Assembly: GCF_015694735.1 (NCBI RefSeq)
Contig: NZ_JADQDP010000001.1
Location: 372,001-436,000, forward strand
Length of the DNA stretch: 64,000 bases
DNA from: Hymenobacter properus
GTDB lineage: Bacteria > Bacteroidota > Bacteroidia > Cytophagales > Hymenobacteraceae
Direction of reading: 5' to 3'
Shown here in pieces: positions 51,517 through 59,273 of this stretch. The notes under the pieces were generated by a model. It ran no database searches and had not been told where the DNA came from. It worked only from the letters and a program-made list of their open reading frames with translations. The position numbers were made by a program, and so were the translations under genes. Within the stretch, counting starts at the first letter, position 1. Each line of letters starts with the position of its first letter.

Positions 51517-52911
51517 ATGAACGACAAGCAACACACCATTCAGGCGCCCGTGACGGTGCGCGGCATCGGACTGCACACCGGCGTGGAAGCCACCATGACG
51601 TTTTGCCCCGCACCCGTCGGCCACGGCTTTAAGTTTCAACGGGTTGATTTGCCCGGCCAGCCCACCGTCGACGCCGACGTGGACAACGTGGTGGACCTGA
51701 GCCGCGGCACCACCATCGAGCAAAACGGCGCCCGCGTCAACACCGTGGAGCACACGCTGGCCGCCCTCGTGGGCCTGCAGCTCGACAACGTGCTGATTCA
51801 ATTGTCTGGCCCCGAGCCGCCCATCATGGACGGGTCGTCGGCTGAGTTCATCAAGGCCCTCGAAACCGTGGGCTTGCAGGAGCAAAACGCCCTGCGCAAC
51901 TACTACGAAATTCCGGAAAGCATCCGCTACGTGGACAATGCCCGCGGCGTAGAAATTGCGGCCCTCCCCTTGTCCGACTACCGCCTCACGGTGATGGTGG
52001 ACTACAACTCGCCGGTGCTGGGCTCGCAACACGCCACGCTGGCCGACATCAACCAGTTCGGCGACGAAATTGCTTCTTCGCGCACGTTCTGCTTTTTGCA
52101 CGAGCTGGAAATGCTCTACAAAAACAACCTCATTCGCGGCGGCGACCTCTCCAACGCCATTGTGGTGGTGGACCGCGTGGTGAGCGACGACGAACTGACC
52201 GACTTGGCCAAGATGCTCGGCAAGCCCCGCGTGTCGGTGAAGAAAGAAGGCATTCTCAACAACGTGGACCTGCGCCACAAAAACGAGCCCGCCCGCCACA
52301 AGCTGCTCGACCTCGTGGGCGACCTCGCCCTGGTGGGCCGCCCGCTGAAGGGCCAGATTCTGGCCGCCCGGCCCGGCCACGCGGCCAACGTGGCATTTGC
52401 CAAGAAAATCAAGAAGAAGATGCTGGAGGCCCGGAGCAACCCAGTGCCGGCTTACGACCCCAGCCGCGAGCCGGTGATGGACATCAACCGCATCATGCAG
52501 GTGCTGCCCCACCGCTACCCCTTCCTGCTGATTGACAAGGTGATTCACCTCGATGACCAAGTGGTGACGGCGGTGAAAAACGTGACCATGAACGAGCCCT
52601 TCTTCAACGGCCACTTCCCCGGCAACCCAGTGATGCCAGGCGTGCTTCAGATTGAGGGCCTGGCTCAAACCGGCGGCATCCTCGTGATGAATACCGTGTC
52701 GGACCCCGAAAACTACTGGCAGTACTTCCTGGGCATCGAGAATGCCCGCTTCCGCAAGCGCGTGCTGCCCGGCGATACCATCGTGTATAGCTGCCAGCTG
52801 CTGGCGCCCATCAAGCGCGGCATTGCCAAGATGCGCGGCCAGGCCTTCGTGAACGGCAAAGTGGTGTGCGAAGCCGAAATGAGCGCCGCTATTGTCCGCA
52901 AGGACGCTTAG
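51517..52911 (+). CDS. lpxC/fabZ: Bifunctional LpxC deacetylase / FabZ dehydratase
   Basis: The 464-residue protein fuses two enzymes. Residues about 1-300 are LpxC ([14 protein letters not shown]; zinc ligands in [10 protein letters not shown], and [14 protein letters not shown]), which commits UDP-acyl-GlcNAc to lipid A. Residues about 315-464 are FabZ ([40 protein letters not shown] with catalytic H and E), which dehydrates hydroxyacyl-ACP in fatty acid synthesis. The fusion is characteristic of Bacteroidota and couples the two competing pathways. ATG 51517 is the start; the frame extends upstream through the repeat. Confidence 0.95.
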   Translation: MNDKQHTIQAPVTVRGIGLHTGVEATMTFCPAPVGHGFKFQRVDLPGQPTVDADVDNVVDLSRGTTIEQNGARVNTVEHTLAALVGLQLDNVLIQLSGPEPPIMDGSSAEFIKALETVGLQEQNALRNYYEIPESIRYVDNARGVEIAALPLSDYRLTVMVDYNSPVLGSQHATLADINQFGDEIASSRTFCFLHELEMLYKNNLIRGGDLSNAIVVVDRVVSDDELTDLAKMLGKPRVSVKKEGILNNVDLRHKNEPARHKLLDLVGDLALVGRPLKGQILAARPGHAANVAFAKKIKKKMLEARSNPVPAYDPSREPVMDINRIMQVLPHRYPFLLIDKVIHLDDQVVTAVKNVTMNEPFFNGHFPGNPVMPGVLQIEGLAQTGGILVMNTVSDPENYWQYFLGIENARFRKRVLPGDTIVYSCQLLAPIKRGIAKMRGQAFVNGKVVCEAEMSAAIVRKDA

Positions 52912-52913
52912 TT

Positions 52914-53003
52914 TCAGTTATCAGTTATCAGTGAGCAATGAGCATCTTTTGTTCGACTTCACTTCATAACTGTCAACTGTTAACTGTTAACTGTTAACTG
53001 TTT
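52914..53003. repeat. Heptanucleotide repeats, fabZ-lpxA junction
   Basis: CAGTTAT occurs twice in tandem on the left (about 52915-52928). On the right AACTGTC and four copies of AACTGTT run head to tail (about 52967-53001). The two sides are roughly complementary, so an imperfect hairpin forms. Confidence 0.8.
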
Positions 53004-53005
53004 TT

Positions 53006-53812
53006 ATGCTTTCCCCCCTCGCCTCTATTCACCCCGATGCCCGCCTGGCGGAAGGCGTCACCGTTGACCCGTTTACGACCATTGCGGCGGACGTTGAAAT
53101 CGGGGAAGGCACTTGGATTGGGCCCAACGTTACCATCATGAACGGGGCCCGCATTGGGGCACACTGCCAGATATTTCCGGGCGCCGTGGTGGCGGGCATT
53201 CCGCAGGACTTAAAGTTTGCCGGCGAGCAAACCACGGCCCACGTGGGCGACTACACCGTGCTGCGCGAGTACGTGACCGTGAACCGCGGCACCGTGGACC
53301 GGGGCGAAACCCGCGTGGGCGCGCATTGCCTGCTGCAGGCCTACGTGCACGTGGCCCACGACTGCCTCATCGGCGACCATTGCGTGATTTCGGGCGCTAC
53401 GCAGATTGCCGGGCACGTCAGCATCGGCGACTGGGCCATTGTGGGCGGCGGCACGCTGGTGCAGCAGTTCGTCAACATCGGGGCGCACGCTTTCATCGGC
53501 GGCGGCTCGCTGGTGCGCAAAGACGTGCCGCCCTACGTGAAGGCCGCCCGCGAGCCCCTCACCTACGCCGGCATCAACTCGGTGGGCCTGCGCCGCCGCG
53601 GCTATGACGACGAGCAAGTGTACGCCATTCAGAACCTGTACCGCCTGCTCTACCTGGGCGGCTTGAACACGCAGGAAGCCCTGGCCCGCATTGAGGTCGA
53701 AGTGCCGGCCTCCACTGAGCGCGACTTTGCGGTCGATTTCATTCGGGCGGCTTCGCGCGGCATCATCAAAGGCCCCAGCAAGCGCAAGCGCGACGAGGAA
53801 GAAGGCGAATAA
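53006..53812 (+). CDS. lpxA: Acyl-ACP--UDP-GlcNAc O-acyltransferase
   Basis: The 268-residue enzyme catalyses the first step of lipid A synthesis. It is almost entirely hexapeptide repeats of a left-handed beta-helix (IGAHCQIFPGAVVAGIPQDL, VGDYTVLREYVTVNRGT), with the catalytic histidine in YVHVAHDCLIGDH, and a C-terminal helical domain (YDDEQVYAIQNLYRLLY). It follows lpxC/fabZ by 94 bases. Start ATG 53006 follows directly on the heptad tract. The tail is Lys/Glu-rich. Confidence 0.95.
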   Translation: MLSPLASIHPDARLAEGVTVDPFTTIAADVEIGEGTWIGPNVTIMNGARIGAHCQIFPGAVVAGIPQDLKFAGEQTTAHVGDYTVLREYVTVNRGTVDRGETRVGAHCLLQAYVHVAHDCLIGDHCVISGATQIAGHVSIGDWAIVGGGTLVQQFVNIGAHAFIGGGSLVRKDVPPYVKAAREPLTYAGINSVGLRRRGYDDEQVYAIQNLYRLLYLGGLNTQEALARIEVEVPASTERDFAVDFIRAASRGIIKGPSKRKRDEEEGE

Positions 53813-53816
53813 CTTC

Positions 53817-53899
53817 GATGAGCAATTGGCAATGAGCAAGGCACCGTTTGGGTCTCCGCTCCGCACCATTGCTCGTTGTTCCTAGCTCATCACCAATTG
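53817..53899. repeat. Heptanucleotide-like repeats, lpxA-ABC junction
   Basis: GAGCAAT, TGGCAAT and GAGCAAG are head to tail at about 53820-53840. The right side (GCTCGTTGTTCCTAGCTCAT) is a looser complement. The tract runs into the start of the ABC gene. Confidence 0.6.
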
Positions 53900-54526
53900 C
53901 AGATTGAAGCCACCGGCCTGGGCAAGCGCTTCCAGCGCGACTGGATTTTCCGGGGCCTCACGCGGGCTTTCCGGCCGGGCAGCGCCACGGCCGTGCTGGG
54001 CCCCAACGGCGCCGGCAAGAGTACGCTCCTAAACACCATTGCGGGCCAGCTGCTGCCCACCGAAGGCGCTTTGGCCTACACCTTATCCGGCCGCCCCGTG
54101 GCGGTAGAGGACGTGCCGCAGCACCTGGCCTACGCCGCCCCCTACCTGGAGCTGCTGGAGGAGCTGACGCTTCTGGAGCTGCTCCGCTTTCATACCCAGT
54201 TCAAGCCCCTGCAGGCTGGGGTATCGCTCGAAAGGCTTATTGACATTATGTACCTGGAGAAGGGCCGCCACCAGCTGGTGCGCGAGTTTTCCTCGGGCAT
54301 GAAGCAAAGGCTTAAACTAGGCTTGGCCCTGTATGCCGCTGCGCCGCTGCTGCTGCTGGATGAGCCCACCACCAACCTCGACGCCACCGGCGTGGCCTGG
54401 TACCAGGAGCACGTGGAGGCCACCCGCGCGGGGCGCACGCTGCTGCTCAGCTCCAACGTACCGGCTGAGTATAGCTTCTGCGATGAGGAGCTGCTGGTAA
54501 CGGATTTCCAGACCGGGAAGCGCTGA
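53897..54526 (+). CDS. ABC transporter ATP-binding protein
   Basis: The 209-residue ATPase has Walker A (LGPNGAGKSTLLNTI), signature FSSGMKQRLKLGLALYA, Walker B (LLLLDEPTTNLDATG) and a final strand LLLSSNVPAEYSF in place of the usual switch histidine region, which is unusual. It has no permease gene next to it. TTG 53897 (LQIEATGLGKRF) is the most likely start, with TTG 53876 an alternative; the region before it is heptad repeat. In Bacteroidota an ABC ATPase often follows lpxA, and its substrate is unassigned. Its stop lies four bases from the stop of the convergent next gene. Confidence 0.8.
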   Translation: MQIEATGLGKRFQRDWIFRGLTRAFRPGSATAVLGPNGAGKSTLLNTIAGQLLPTEGALAYTLSGRPVAVEDVPQHLAYAAPYLELLEELTLLELLRFHTQFKPLQAGVSLERLIDIMYLEKGRHQLVREFSSGMKQRLKLGLALYAAAPLLLLDEPTTNLDATGVAWYQEHVEATRAGRTLLLSSNVPAEYSFCDEELLVTDFQTGKR

Positions 54527-54530
54527 GGGG

Positions 54531-55514
54531 CTACTGGCCTGCCGCCAAACGCTGCGCTAAGTCTTCAATATCTGCTCTGCGGGCCAGTACGGCCAGCCAT
54601 TCGGCCGGAATGGCGGCTTCGCCATACGCTAGCCCGGCCAGGCCCCCGGCCACGGCGCCGGTGGTATCGGTGTCGTCGCCCAGGTTCACGGCGGCCAGCA
54701 CGGTGGCGGCGTAAGTGTCATGCTCCAATAGGCACCATAGGGCAGCTTCGAGGGTATCGACGACGTAGCCAGAGGAAGAGATGGTGCTTTCCGGTTGGTC
54801 AAGCAATGTTCCGTCCAAGACCCTGCGGTAATGAGGCCATTCATAGAAGACCGGCCCTTTTGCTTGGGTTTGAAGCCAATTGTATCCCGCCGTTCTGGCT
54901 TGTTCTACCGACGCGGCGATGCCAAAACCACTCAGTAACCCCCGCGCTACCAGCAGATATAGAAAGCAGCCCAGCGTGGACCGTGGGTGCCCATGCGTGA
55001 CGCTGGCTACGGCCTCGGTTAGGGCCCAGGCCGCGTTTAAATCTAAGGCTTCGGCACGCCAGGTGTCGTGGAAAACCAGGGGCAGAATCCGCATCAGTGC
55101 CCCATTACCATTGTCAGACTCCAAATTCGGGCCGGCCTTCGTTGGCTCAGTCCCACGTTGCAGGCGGCCGATGGCGGTGCGGGTAGCATTGCCAACGTCG
55201 AAGGTCTCACCGTGAGCCGTCCAGTAGGACTTGTAGAGCCAATTGATGCTGCGCTGGGCGAAGTCGTTCAAATCGGGCAGACCGTTCTTGAGGCCGCCGG
55301 GCAGGGCTAAAGTTTCGGCCAGGCAAAATGTCAGCGACGAGTCATCGGACCAGGTGCCGGCTGACTGGCGGTGCGTGCCGTAGGCGCGCATGCCGGTCAC
55401 GGGGTCTTGCTGGCGGGCGACACGGGACAAAAACTCAACGGGCACGCCGAGGGCGTCGCCTACCGCCAGGCCCAACAGGGCCGCGCGGGCCGCGGCTTCA
55501 AGGGAGGATTGCAT
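54531..55514 (-). CDS. ADP-ribosylglycohydrolase family protein
   Basis: The 327-residue protein has the DraG/ARH fold motifs LGLAVGDALGVPVEF, the metal-binding SAGTWSDDSSLTFCLAE and LGDDTDTTGAVAGGLAG near the C-terminus. Such enzymes remove ADP-ribose from proteins or small molecules, using two metal ions. The substrate is unknown. It is the last gene of the minus-strand run from 57252, separated by 21 bases from gbsR. Its 3' end is four bases from the plus-strand ABC gene, without a visible terminator. Confidence 0.9.
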   Translation of the reverse strand: MQSSLEAAARAALLGLAVGDALGVPVEFLSRVARQQDPVTGMRAYGTHRQSAGTWSDDSSLTFCLAETLALPGGLKNGLPDLNDFAQRSINWLYKSYWTAHGETFDVGNATRTAIGRLQRGTEPTKAGPNLESDNGNGALMRILPLVFHDTWRAEALDLNAAWALTEAVASVTHGHPRSTLGCFLYLLVARGLLSGFGIAASVEQARTAGYNWLQTQAKGPVFYEWPHYRRVLDGTLLDQPESTISSSGYVVDTLEAALWCLLEHDTYAATVLAAVNLGDDTDTTGAVAGGLAGLAYGEAAIPAEWLAVLARRADIEDLAQRLAAGQ

Positions 55515-55535
55515 GGGTGCAAGGTAGCTGGGCGG

Positions 55536-56078
55536 CTACATAAACAGCTTAAGGAATGTGTTCCAGAACCAGCTTTTTTCCGCTTGCATGAGCCGGGAAA
55601 GCAACTTGTCCGACGCGTTGGCGAGCTGCTGGATGTCGGTCAGGGCCGTGTGGAAGGCGCGGTAGTCGGCATCGGCGGCATCGCCGGGCAGGGCAGCCAG
55701 CTGGTCGATGCTGCGTTTCATCTGGTCGAGCTCGCGGCGCTTGCGGGCCCGGATGATGCAGCGCGTGACTTGCAGCATATCCTTTTCGGCCACGAAGAAC
55801 TCGCGGCGTTCGCCGGGTCGCAGTTCTTTGTAAATCAAGCCCCAATCCAGCAACTCGCGAACGGTCATGCTGGCATTGCCGCGCGATATTTTGAGTTGGG
55901 CCATCAGGTCTTCGGTGCTCAGGGCCGTGGGGCTCACCAACAACAAGGCATGCACCTGGGCCAGCGTTTTGCTCACGCCCCAATTGGCCCCAGTTACACC
56001 CCAGGTGTGAATGAACTGGGCTTTGGCTTCGGCCAGCGTAAGTTGTTCGCTTTGATAATCAGATTTTCCCTGCGGCAT
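55536..56078 (-). CDS. GbsR/MarR family transcriptional regulator
   Basis: The 180-residue protein has a winged helix-turn-helix (VHALLLVSPTALSTEDLMAQ, LKISRGNASMTVRELLDWG, LIYKELRPGERREFFVAEKD) of the GbsR/MarR type and a helical C-terminal half that probably dimerises. It follows the SDR and small membrane genes on the same strand. The palindrome at 57316-57357 ahead of the SDR gene is a plausible target. The ligand is unknown. Confidence 0.85.
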   Translation of the reverse strand: MPQGKSDYQSEQLTLAEAKAQFIHTWGVTGANWGVSKTLAQVHALLLVSPTALSTEDLMAQLKISRGNASMTVRELLDWGLIYKELRPGERREFFVAEKDMLQVTRCIIRARKRRELDQMKRSIDQLAALPGDAADADYRAFHTALTDIQQLANASDKLLSRLMQAEKSWFWNTFLKLFM

Positions 56079-56088
56079 GACGGCTCAC

Positions 56089-56319
56089 CTAATAGGCGCT
56101 TAGAAGCAATAAATAAAAGCTTAACGGAAGCGGACAAGGCAATATGGAAAATATAAGCTTGGACTGAATTTCTATTTCCGAAGCCCATATTAAGCATATA
56201 CCTAGTAAAGTAATTGGAACGGCAAAGACCAAAGAATATGGGTTGAGGCACAAAACACCTCCACTCAAAGCAAGCCAGAGCCCCAAAACGGGCTTTTTTA
56301 CTTTGTTATCGGATGCCAT
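56089..56319 (-). CDS. Small hydrophobic membrane protein
   Basis: The 76-residue protein has two hydrophobic helices (LGLWLALSGGVLCLNPYSLV to LLGICLIW, and FSILPCPLPLSFYLLLLSAY) and is AT-rich. It starts three bases after the SDR stop and ends 10 bases before gbsR, so it fits the operon. It is not recognised. A chance frame cannot be ruled out, but the tight spacing supports it. Confidence 0.55.
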   Translation of the reverse strand: MASDNKVKKPVLGLWLALSGGVLCLNPYSLVFAVPITLLGICLIWASEIEIQSKLIFSILPCPLPLSFYLLLLSAY

Positions 56320-56322
56320 AAC

Positions 56323-57252
56323 TTATTTGGCTTGCTTGGTTGAGAGCAAATCAGCTACCGCAGTCGCGCAGGTTGGATGCTCGAACTTAAATCCCAGGTT
56401 AAGCAGCCGCTCGGGGTACACTTTGCGGCTTTTCAATATCAATTCCGTTTCGGTGCGCAGCACAAAGGCTCCGATTTCCAGCAGCCACTTCGGCTGCGGC
56501 AGCCGTAGCAACGGACGCAGTTTCTGGCACAACAAGCTGTTAAAATCTTGATTGGTCAACGGGTTGGGCGCGCACAGGTTGAATGGCCCCGCTTCTTCGG
56601 TTTTGGTCGCCAAGAATTCCACGGCGCGGCAAAAATCCTGGATGTGCAGCCAGCTCACCCACTGCCGCCCGGTGCCCTGCGGCGTGCACAAGCCCAGCCG
56701 CGCCAGCCGGGCCATCACCGGGAAGGCCCCGCCGTCGGTTCCCAGCACGATGGATGTACGCAGGGCTAGCCGACGGGTACTAGGTGTGTTAGACTCCCCA
56801 AAAGCCTGCTCCCAGGCCGTGGCAACCTCTACCGAAAACCCACTGCCAATGGTGCCAGCGGCTTCGGTGTTGGCCGGCTGGGCGCCTTGGGTATCGGCAT
56901 AAATAGTGGCCGTGGAGGAATTGAGCCACACTTTGGGCGGCACGGCGCAGCTGGCCACAGCCTGGCCCAGCACGCGGGTACTGTCGACGCGACTGGCGAT
57001 GATGTCGCGTTTGTTGGCCTCATTGTACCGGCAATCGACGGTGCGGCCAGCCAGGTTTACCAATATGTCGGCGCCCTCCAATTCAGCGGCCCAGGGGCCC
57101 GGTTTTTGGGCATCCCACCGACAGAAGTCGGGCCCTGGCGCCACGCTTCGAGCGATGACGACTACCCGATATCCCAACTGCAGGAAATGCCGGCGCAGGT
57201 GGCGGCCCAAAAATCCGTTGCCTCCGGCAATGACCAACTTCGGTGCTTTCAT
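56323..57252 (-). CDS. TIGR01777 family NAD(P)-dependent epimerase-like SDR
   Basis: The 309-residue protein has a Rossmann motif VIAGGNGFLGRHLRRHF, GADILVNLAGRTVDCRYNEA, and a C-terminal domain (LLRLPQPKWLLEIGAFVLRT, GFKFEHPTCATAVADLL) typical of the SDR39U1/YfcH family, extended SDR epimerase-like proteins. The substrate is unknown. It is the first gene of an SDR-small membrane protein-GbsR operon. A palindrome overlapping a promoter box lies 60-105 bases upstream. Confidence 0.88.
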   Translation of the reverse strand: MKAPKLVIAGGNGFLGRHLRRHFLQLGYRVVVIARSVAPGPDFCRWDAQKPGPWAAELEGADILVNLAGRTVDCRYNEANKRDIIASRVDSTRVLGQAVASCAVPPKVWLNSSTATIYADTQGAQPANTEAAGTIGSGFSVEVATAWEQAFGESNTPSTRRLALRTSIVLGTDGGAFPVMARLARLGLCTPQGTGRQWVSWLHIQDFCRAVEFLATKTEEAGPFNLCAPNPLTNQDFNSLLCQKLRPLLRLPQPKWLLEIGAFVLRTETELILKSRKVYPERLLNLGFKFEHPTCATAVADLLSTKQAK

Positions 57253-57312
57253 GCTTATGCCACCCGTGGGAAAGCGCCAACCGGCCCGTTCCGGCGGCTA
57301 CAGCGGGCGCAG

Positions 57313-57357
57313 CAAATGTATCACAAGTTTCAATAATTATTGAAACTTGTGATACAT
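57313..57357 (-). promoter_or_regulatory. 42-bp perfect palindrome over the SDR operon promoter
   Basis: Bases 57316-57336 and 57337-57357 are exact reverse complements with no spacer. On the minus strand TACATTTG at 57320-57313 is an exact -7 box at the end of the palindrome, giving a leader of about 60 bases to the SDR start at 57252. A TTTC lies 21 bases upstream in place of the -33 TTTG. A repressor bound here would block the promoter. GbsR encoded in the same operon is the obvious candidate. A terminator for the gene ending at 57399 is a second possible role. Confidence 0.6.
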
Positions 57358-57398
57358 ATTTTTATAGGCTTACACCATACCTATTGCCAACAGGTGGT

Positions 57399-58475
57399 TT
57401 AGCTTACCTGATAGAAACTCCGGCGCGCCCGGCGCAATAGCTGTTCGGCTAACTCCTTATCCGGGGCTTCTGGCAACGCAGACGCAGCAAACGCCGCTTC
57501 CACTCGCACCACTAGTTTCTCGGCCTCGGCTACAAGCTCTTCATATTCAAACTCACCTCGCCGAATTGCAAGCAGAAACTCCCGGTTTGGGCGGCGTACA
57601 TGCAATTCGCCACTAACAGCAATTTCCTCGGCCATCTGCAGTAGCCTAAATACATGCAGCATGTTTTTAGCGTCGTAATTTTTACCATGCTGCACGGTGT
57701 TTTGATAGCGCTCAGCGTTACGCTTCTCCACCCACTCCCAGTATTCGCGAAATGCCCGGCAGTACGTGCTATAGCCGTTGCGATTGAAGGATAAATAGGC
57801 GACTGGCTCCTCCCCTTTTGGCACAGCTGAGAGCAGCACGTCCTGCGACGTTTCGGGGTCGCGCACGAGGCCGCGGTAGTGATGCCGACGCTCCGGCGTG
57901 GCATCGACGAATAAAGCATATAAATCGGTGAGGTGCGGCACGTTGGCCAGGCCGCACTGCGCCATATTGAAACCATTGCGCGCCAGCCAGGTGGCTACCG
58001 GCTGCGCCCCAGCGCCCACCGTTACGTAGCAAAAATCAAGTACCGACTTGCGCGCCGGCGGCTCGGGATGGTTTATTTTCTTGTTCAAGCCTTTGGCTTT
58101 GCGGATTTGCGCCACGGCGTATTCGGCGAAGCTTTGCCGGCAGAGCTTGGAAAGGAAATCTGCGGCGTGAAATTGCTCGAACAATGCATGCCTATAAACT
58201 ACACAGTCAGCCGGAGTGCCTAATAATTCGAGCACCGTGGGGTTATTTTTCAATAATAATTCCACAAAGCGACGCAGTTCGTAAAACACCTCGTCGTTGG
58301 TTTCATTGGCTACCTGCGGTACATAATCAAGGCCGTAAAACTGGTCTTCGGGTAAGATAAAGACGCCCTTTAAATCGGTATCGGAATGCGGTAGATTGGT
58401 GCCATAAGCCCGGCTGCCGCTAATGGCTTCGAAAAGAATTAAATTTTGATGGCGCAGGTCGGCAATGGTCAACAT
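57399..58475 (-). CDS. RlaP-type nucleotidyltransferase 2
   Basis: The 358-residue protein begins MLTIADLRHQNLILFEAISG and has the nucleotidyltransferase motif GSRAYGTNLPHSDTDLKGVF (GS plus DxD), then a helical region. This is the RlaP/PF10127 type of DNA polymerase beta-superfamily nucleotidyltransferase, named for association with RNA repair. It is the last gene of the operon that begins with Pnkp at 63295. GTG 58487 is an alternative start. The protein is longer than the next one (256) and presumably has a separate role. Confidence 0.82.
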   Translation of the reverse strand: MLTIADLRHQNLILFEAISGSRAYGTNLPHSDTDLKGVFILPEDQFYGLDYVPQVANETNDEVFYELRRFVELLLKNNPTVLELLGTPADCVVYRHALFEQFHAADFLSKLCRQSFAEYAVAQIRKAKGLNKKINHPEPPARKSVLDFCYVTVGAGAQPVATWLARNGFNMAQCGLANVPHLTDLYALFVDATPERRHHYRGLVRDPETSQDVLLSAVPKGEEPVAYLSFNRNGYSTYCRAFREYWEWVEKRNAERYQNTVQHGKNYDAKNMLHVFRLLQMAEEIAVSGELHVRRPNREFLLAIRRGEFEYEELVAEAEKLVVRVEAAFAASALPEAPDKELAEQLLRRARRSFYQVS

Positions 58476-58492
58476 AAGATTATTCACTCGAA

Positions 58493-59263
58493 CTACTGTG
58501 CAAATGCCTCGCTAATCAGGGCTTGAAATACCGCATTCAATTCGCAGGCTACGCTTCCCGGCCGCAACAGCGGCAAGGTTTCTCGCGCTGCCTGGCCAGC
58601 CCCCAGTTCGGCTTGCAGAAATTTGACCAATGCGGCCGGATGCGACACCACGGTTTTTTCGTTAGCGGTGGCCTTTCGGGTTATCAAGTCGTCTACGTCG
58701 CTTTGCAGCGTGGCAGGCAGCAATTCCCGCAGCGGCGCCAATTCCATGGGCGGCACGGTGGGTCGCTCCCGTATCCAGCGGGCGGCCAATGCCGAGCGTA
58801 GGGCGTAGAACAGGCGTTTCAGGCGGACTTCATCCCCCACTAGGTCCTCCTCCACGCCGCGCCGCAGCTGGCCCAGGTAATGGTGCAAGCCAGCTTTGCG
58901 ATTAAAGGCGGCAGGCCACAGCGGCGCCAGTTTCGCACGAAAATGCAGCGCCTCGTGGTATACCACCGGCGACTGCAGCCACTCAAACAACGCGGCGTTG
59001 GAAGCGCGCATCAGACGCAGGGCCTTGCGCAGCTCCCACCCGGCTAGGTCCAGCTCATCATCAACGGGGAAATTGAGGGTGTCGCGGCCTTCGTCGAGGG
59101 TGAGGTACCAAGCTGGTGGATGGCAGTAAATTAAACGCACGTCGAAATCCGAATCGGGCGACGGAAAGCCCCAGGCGCGGCTGCCCGCCTCGCAGGCGTA
59201 AAGGATGCGAATACCGTGGGCGGCTTCGAGCTGGGCGAGAGCAGTTTGGATGCGACTAACCAT
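58493..59263 (-). CDS. RlaP-type nucleotidyltransferase 1
   Basis: The 256-residue protein has CEAGSRAWGFPSPDSDFDVRL, the GS and DxD catalytic motif of the nucleotidyltransferase fold, then helices (GLHHYLGQLRRGVEEDLVGD, LKRLFYALRSALAARWIRER) of the PF10127 RlaP family. It lies 10 bases after the lipoprotein gene and 17 bases before the second RlaP gene. Two paralogues side by side suggest two substrates or a complex. Confidence 0.85.
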   Translation of the reverse strand: MVSRIQTALAQLEAAHGIRILYACEAGSRAWGFPSPDSDFDVRLIYCHPPAWYLTLDEGRDTLNFPVDDELDLAGWELRKALRLMRASNAALFEWLQSPVVYHEALHFRAKLAPLWPAAFNRKAGLHHYLGQLRRGVEEDLVGDEVRLKRLFYALRSALAARWIRERPTVPPMELAPLRELLPATLQSDVDDLITRKATANEKTVVSHPAALVKFLQAELGAGQAARETLPLLRPGSVACELNAVFQALISEAFAQ

Positions 59264-59273
59264 GTTTAATTAC

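Noticed and set aside
50268..53899. The heptad repeats as a CRISPR array
   Set aside because: The units are 7 bases without unique spacers of about 30 bases, the words differ between gaps, and there are no cas genes.
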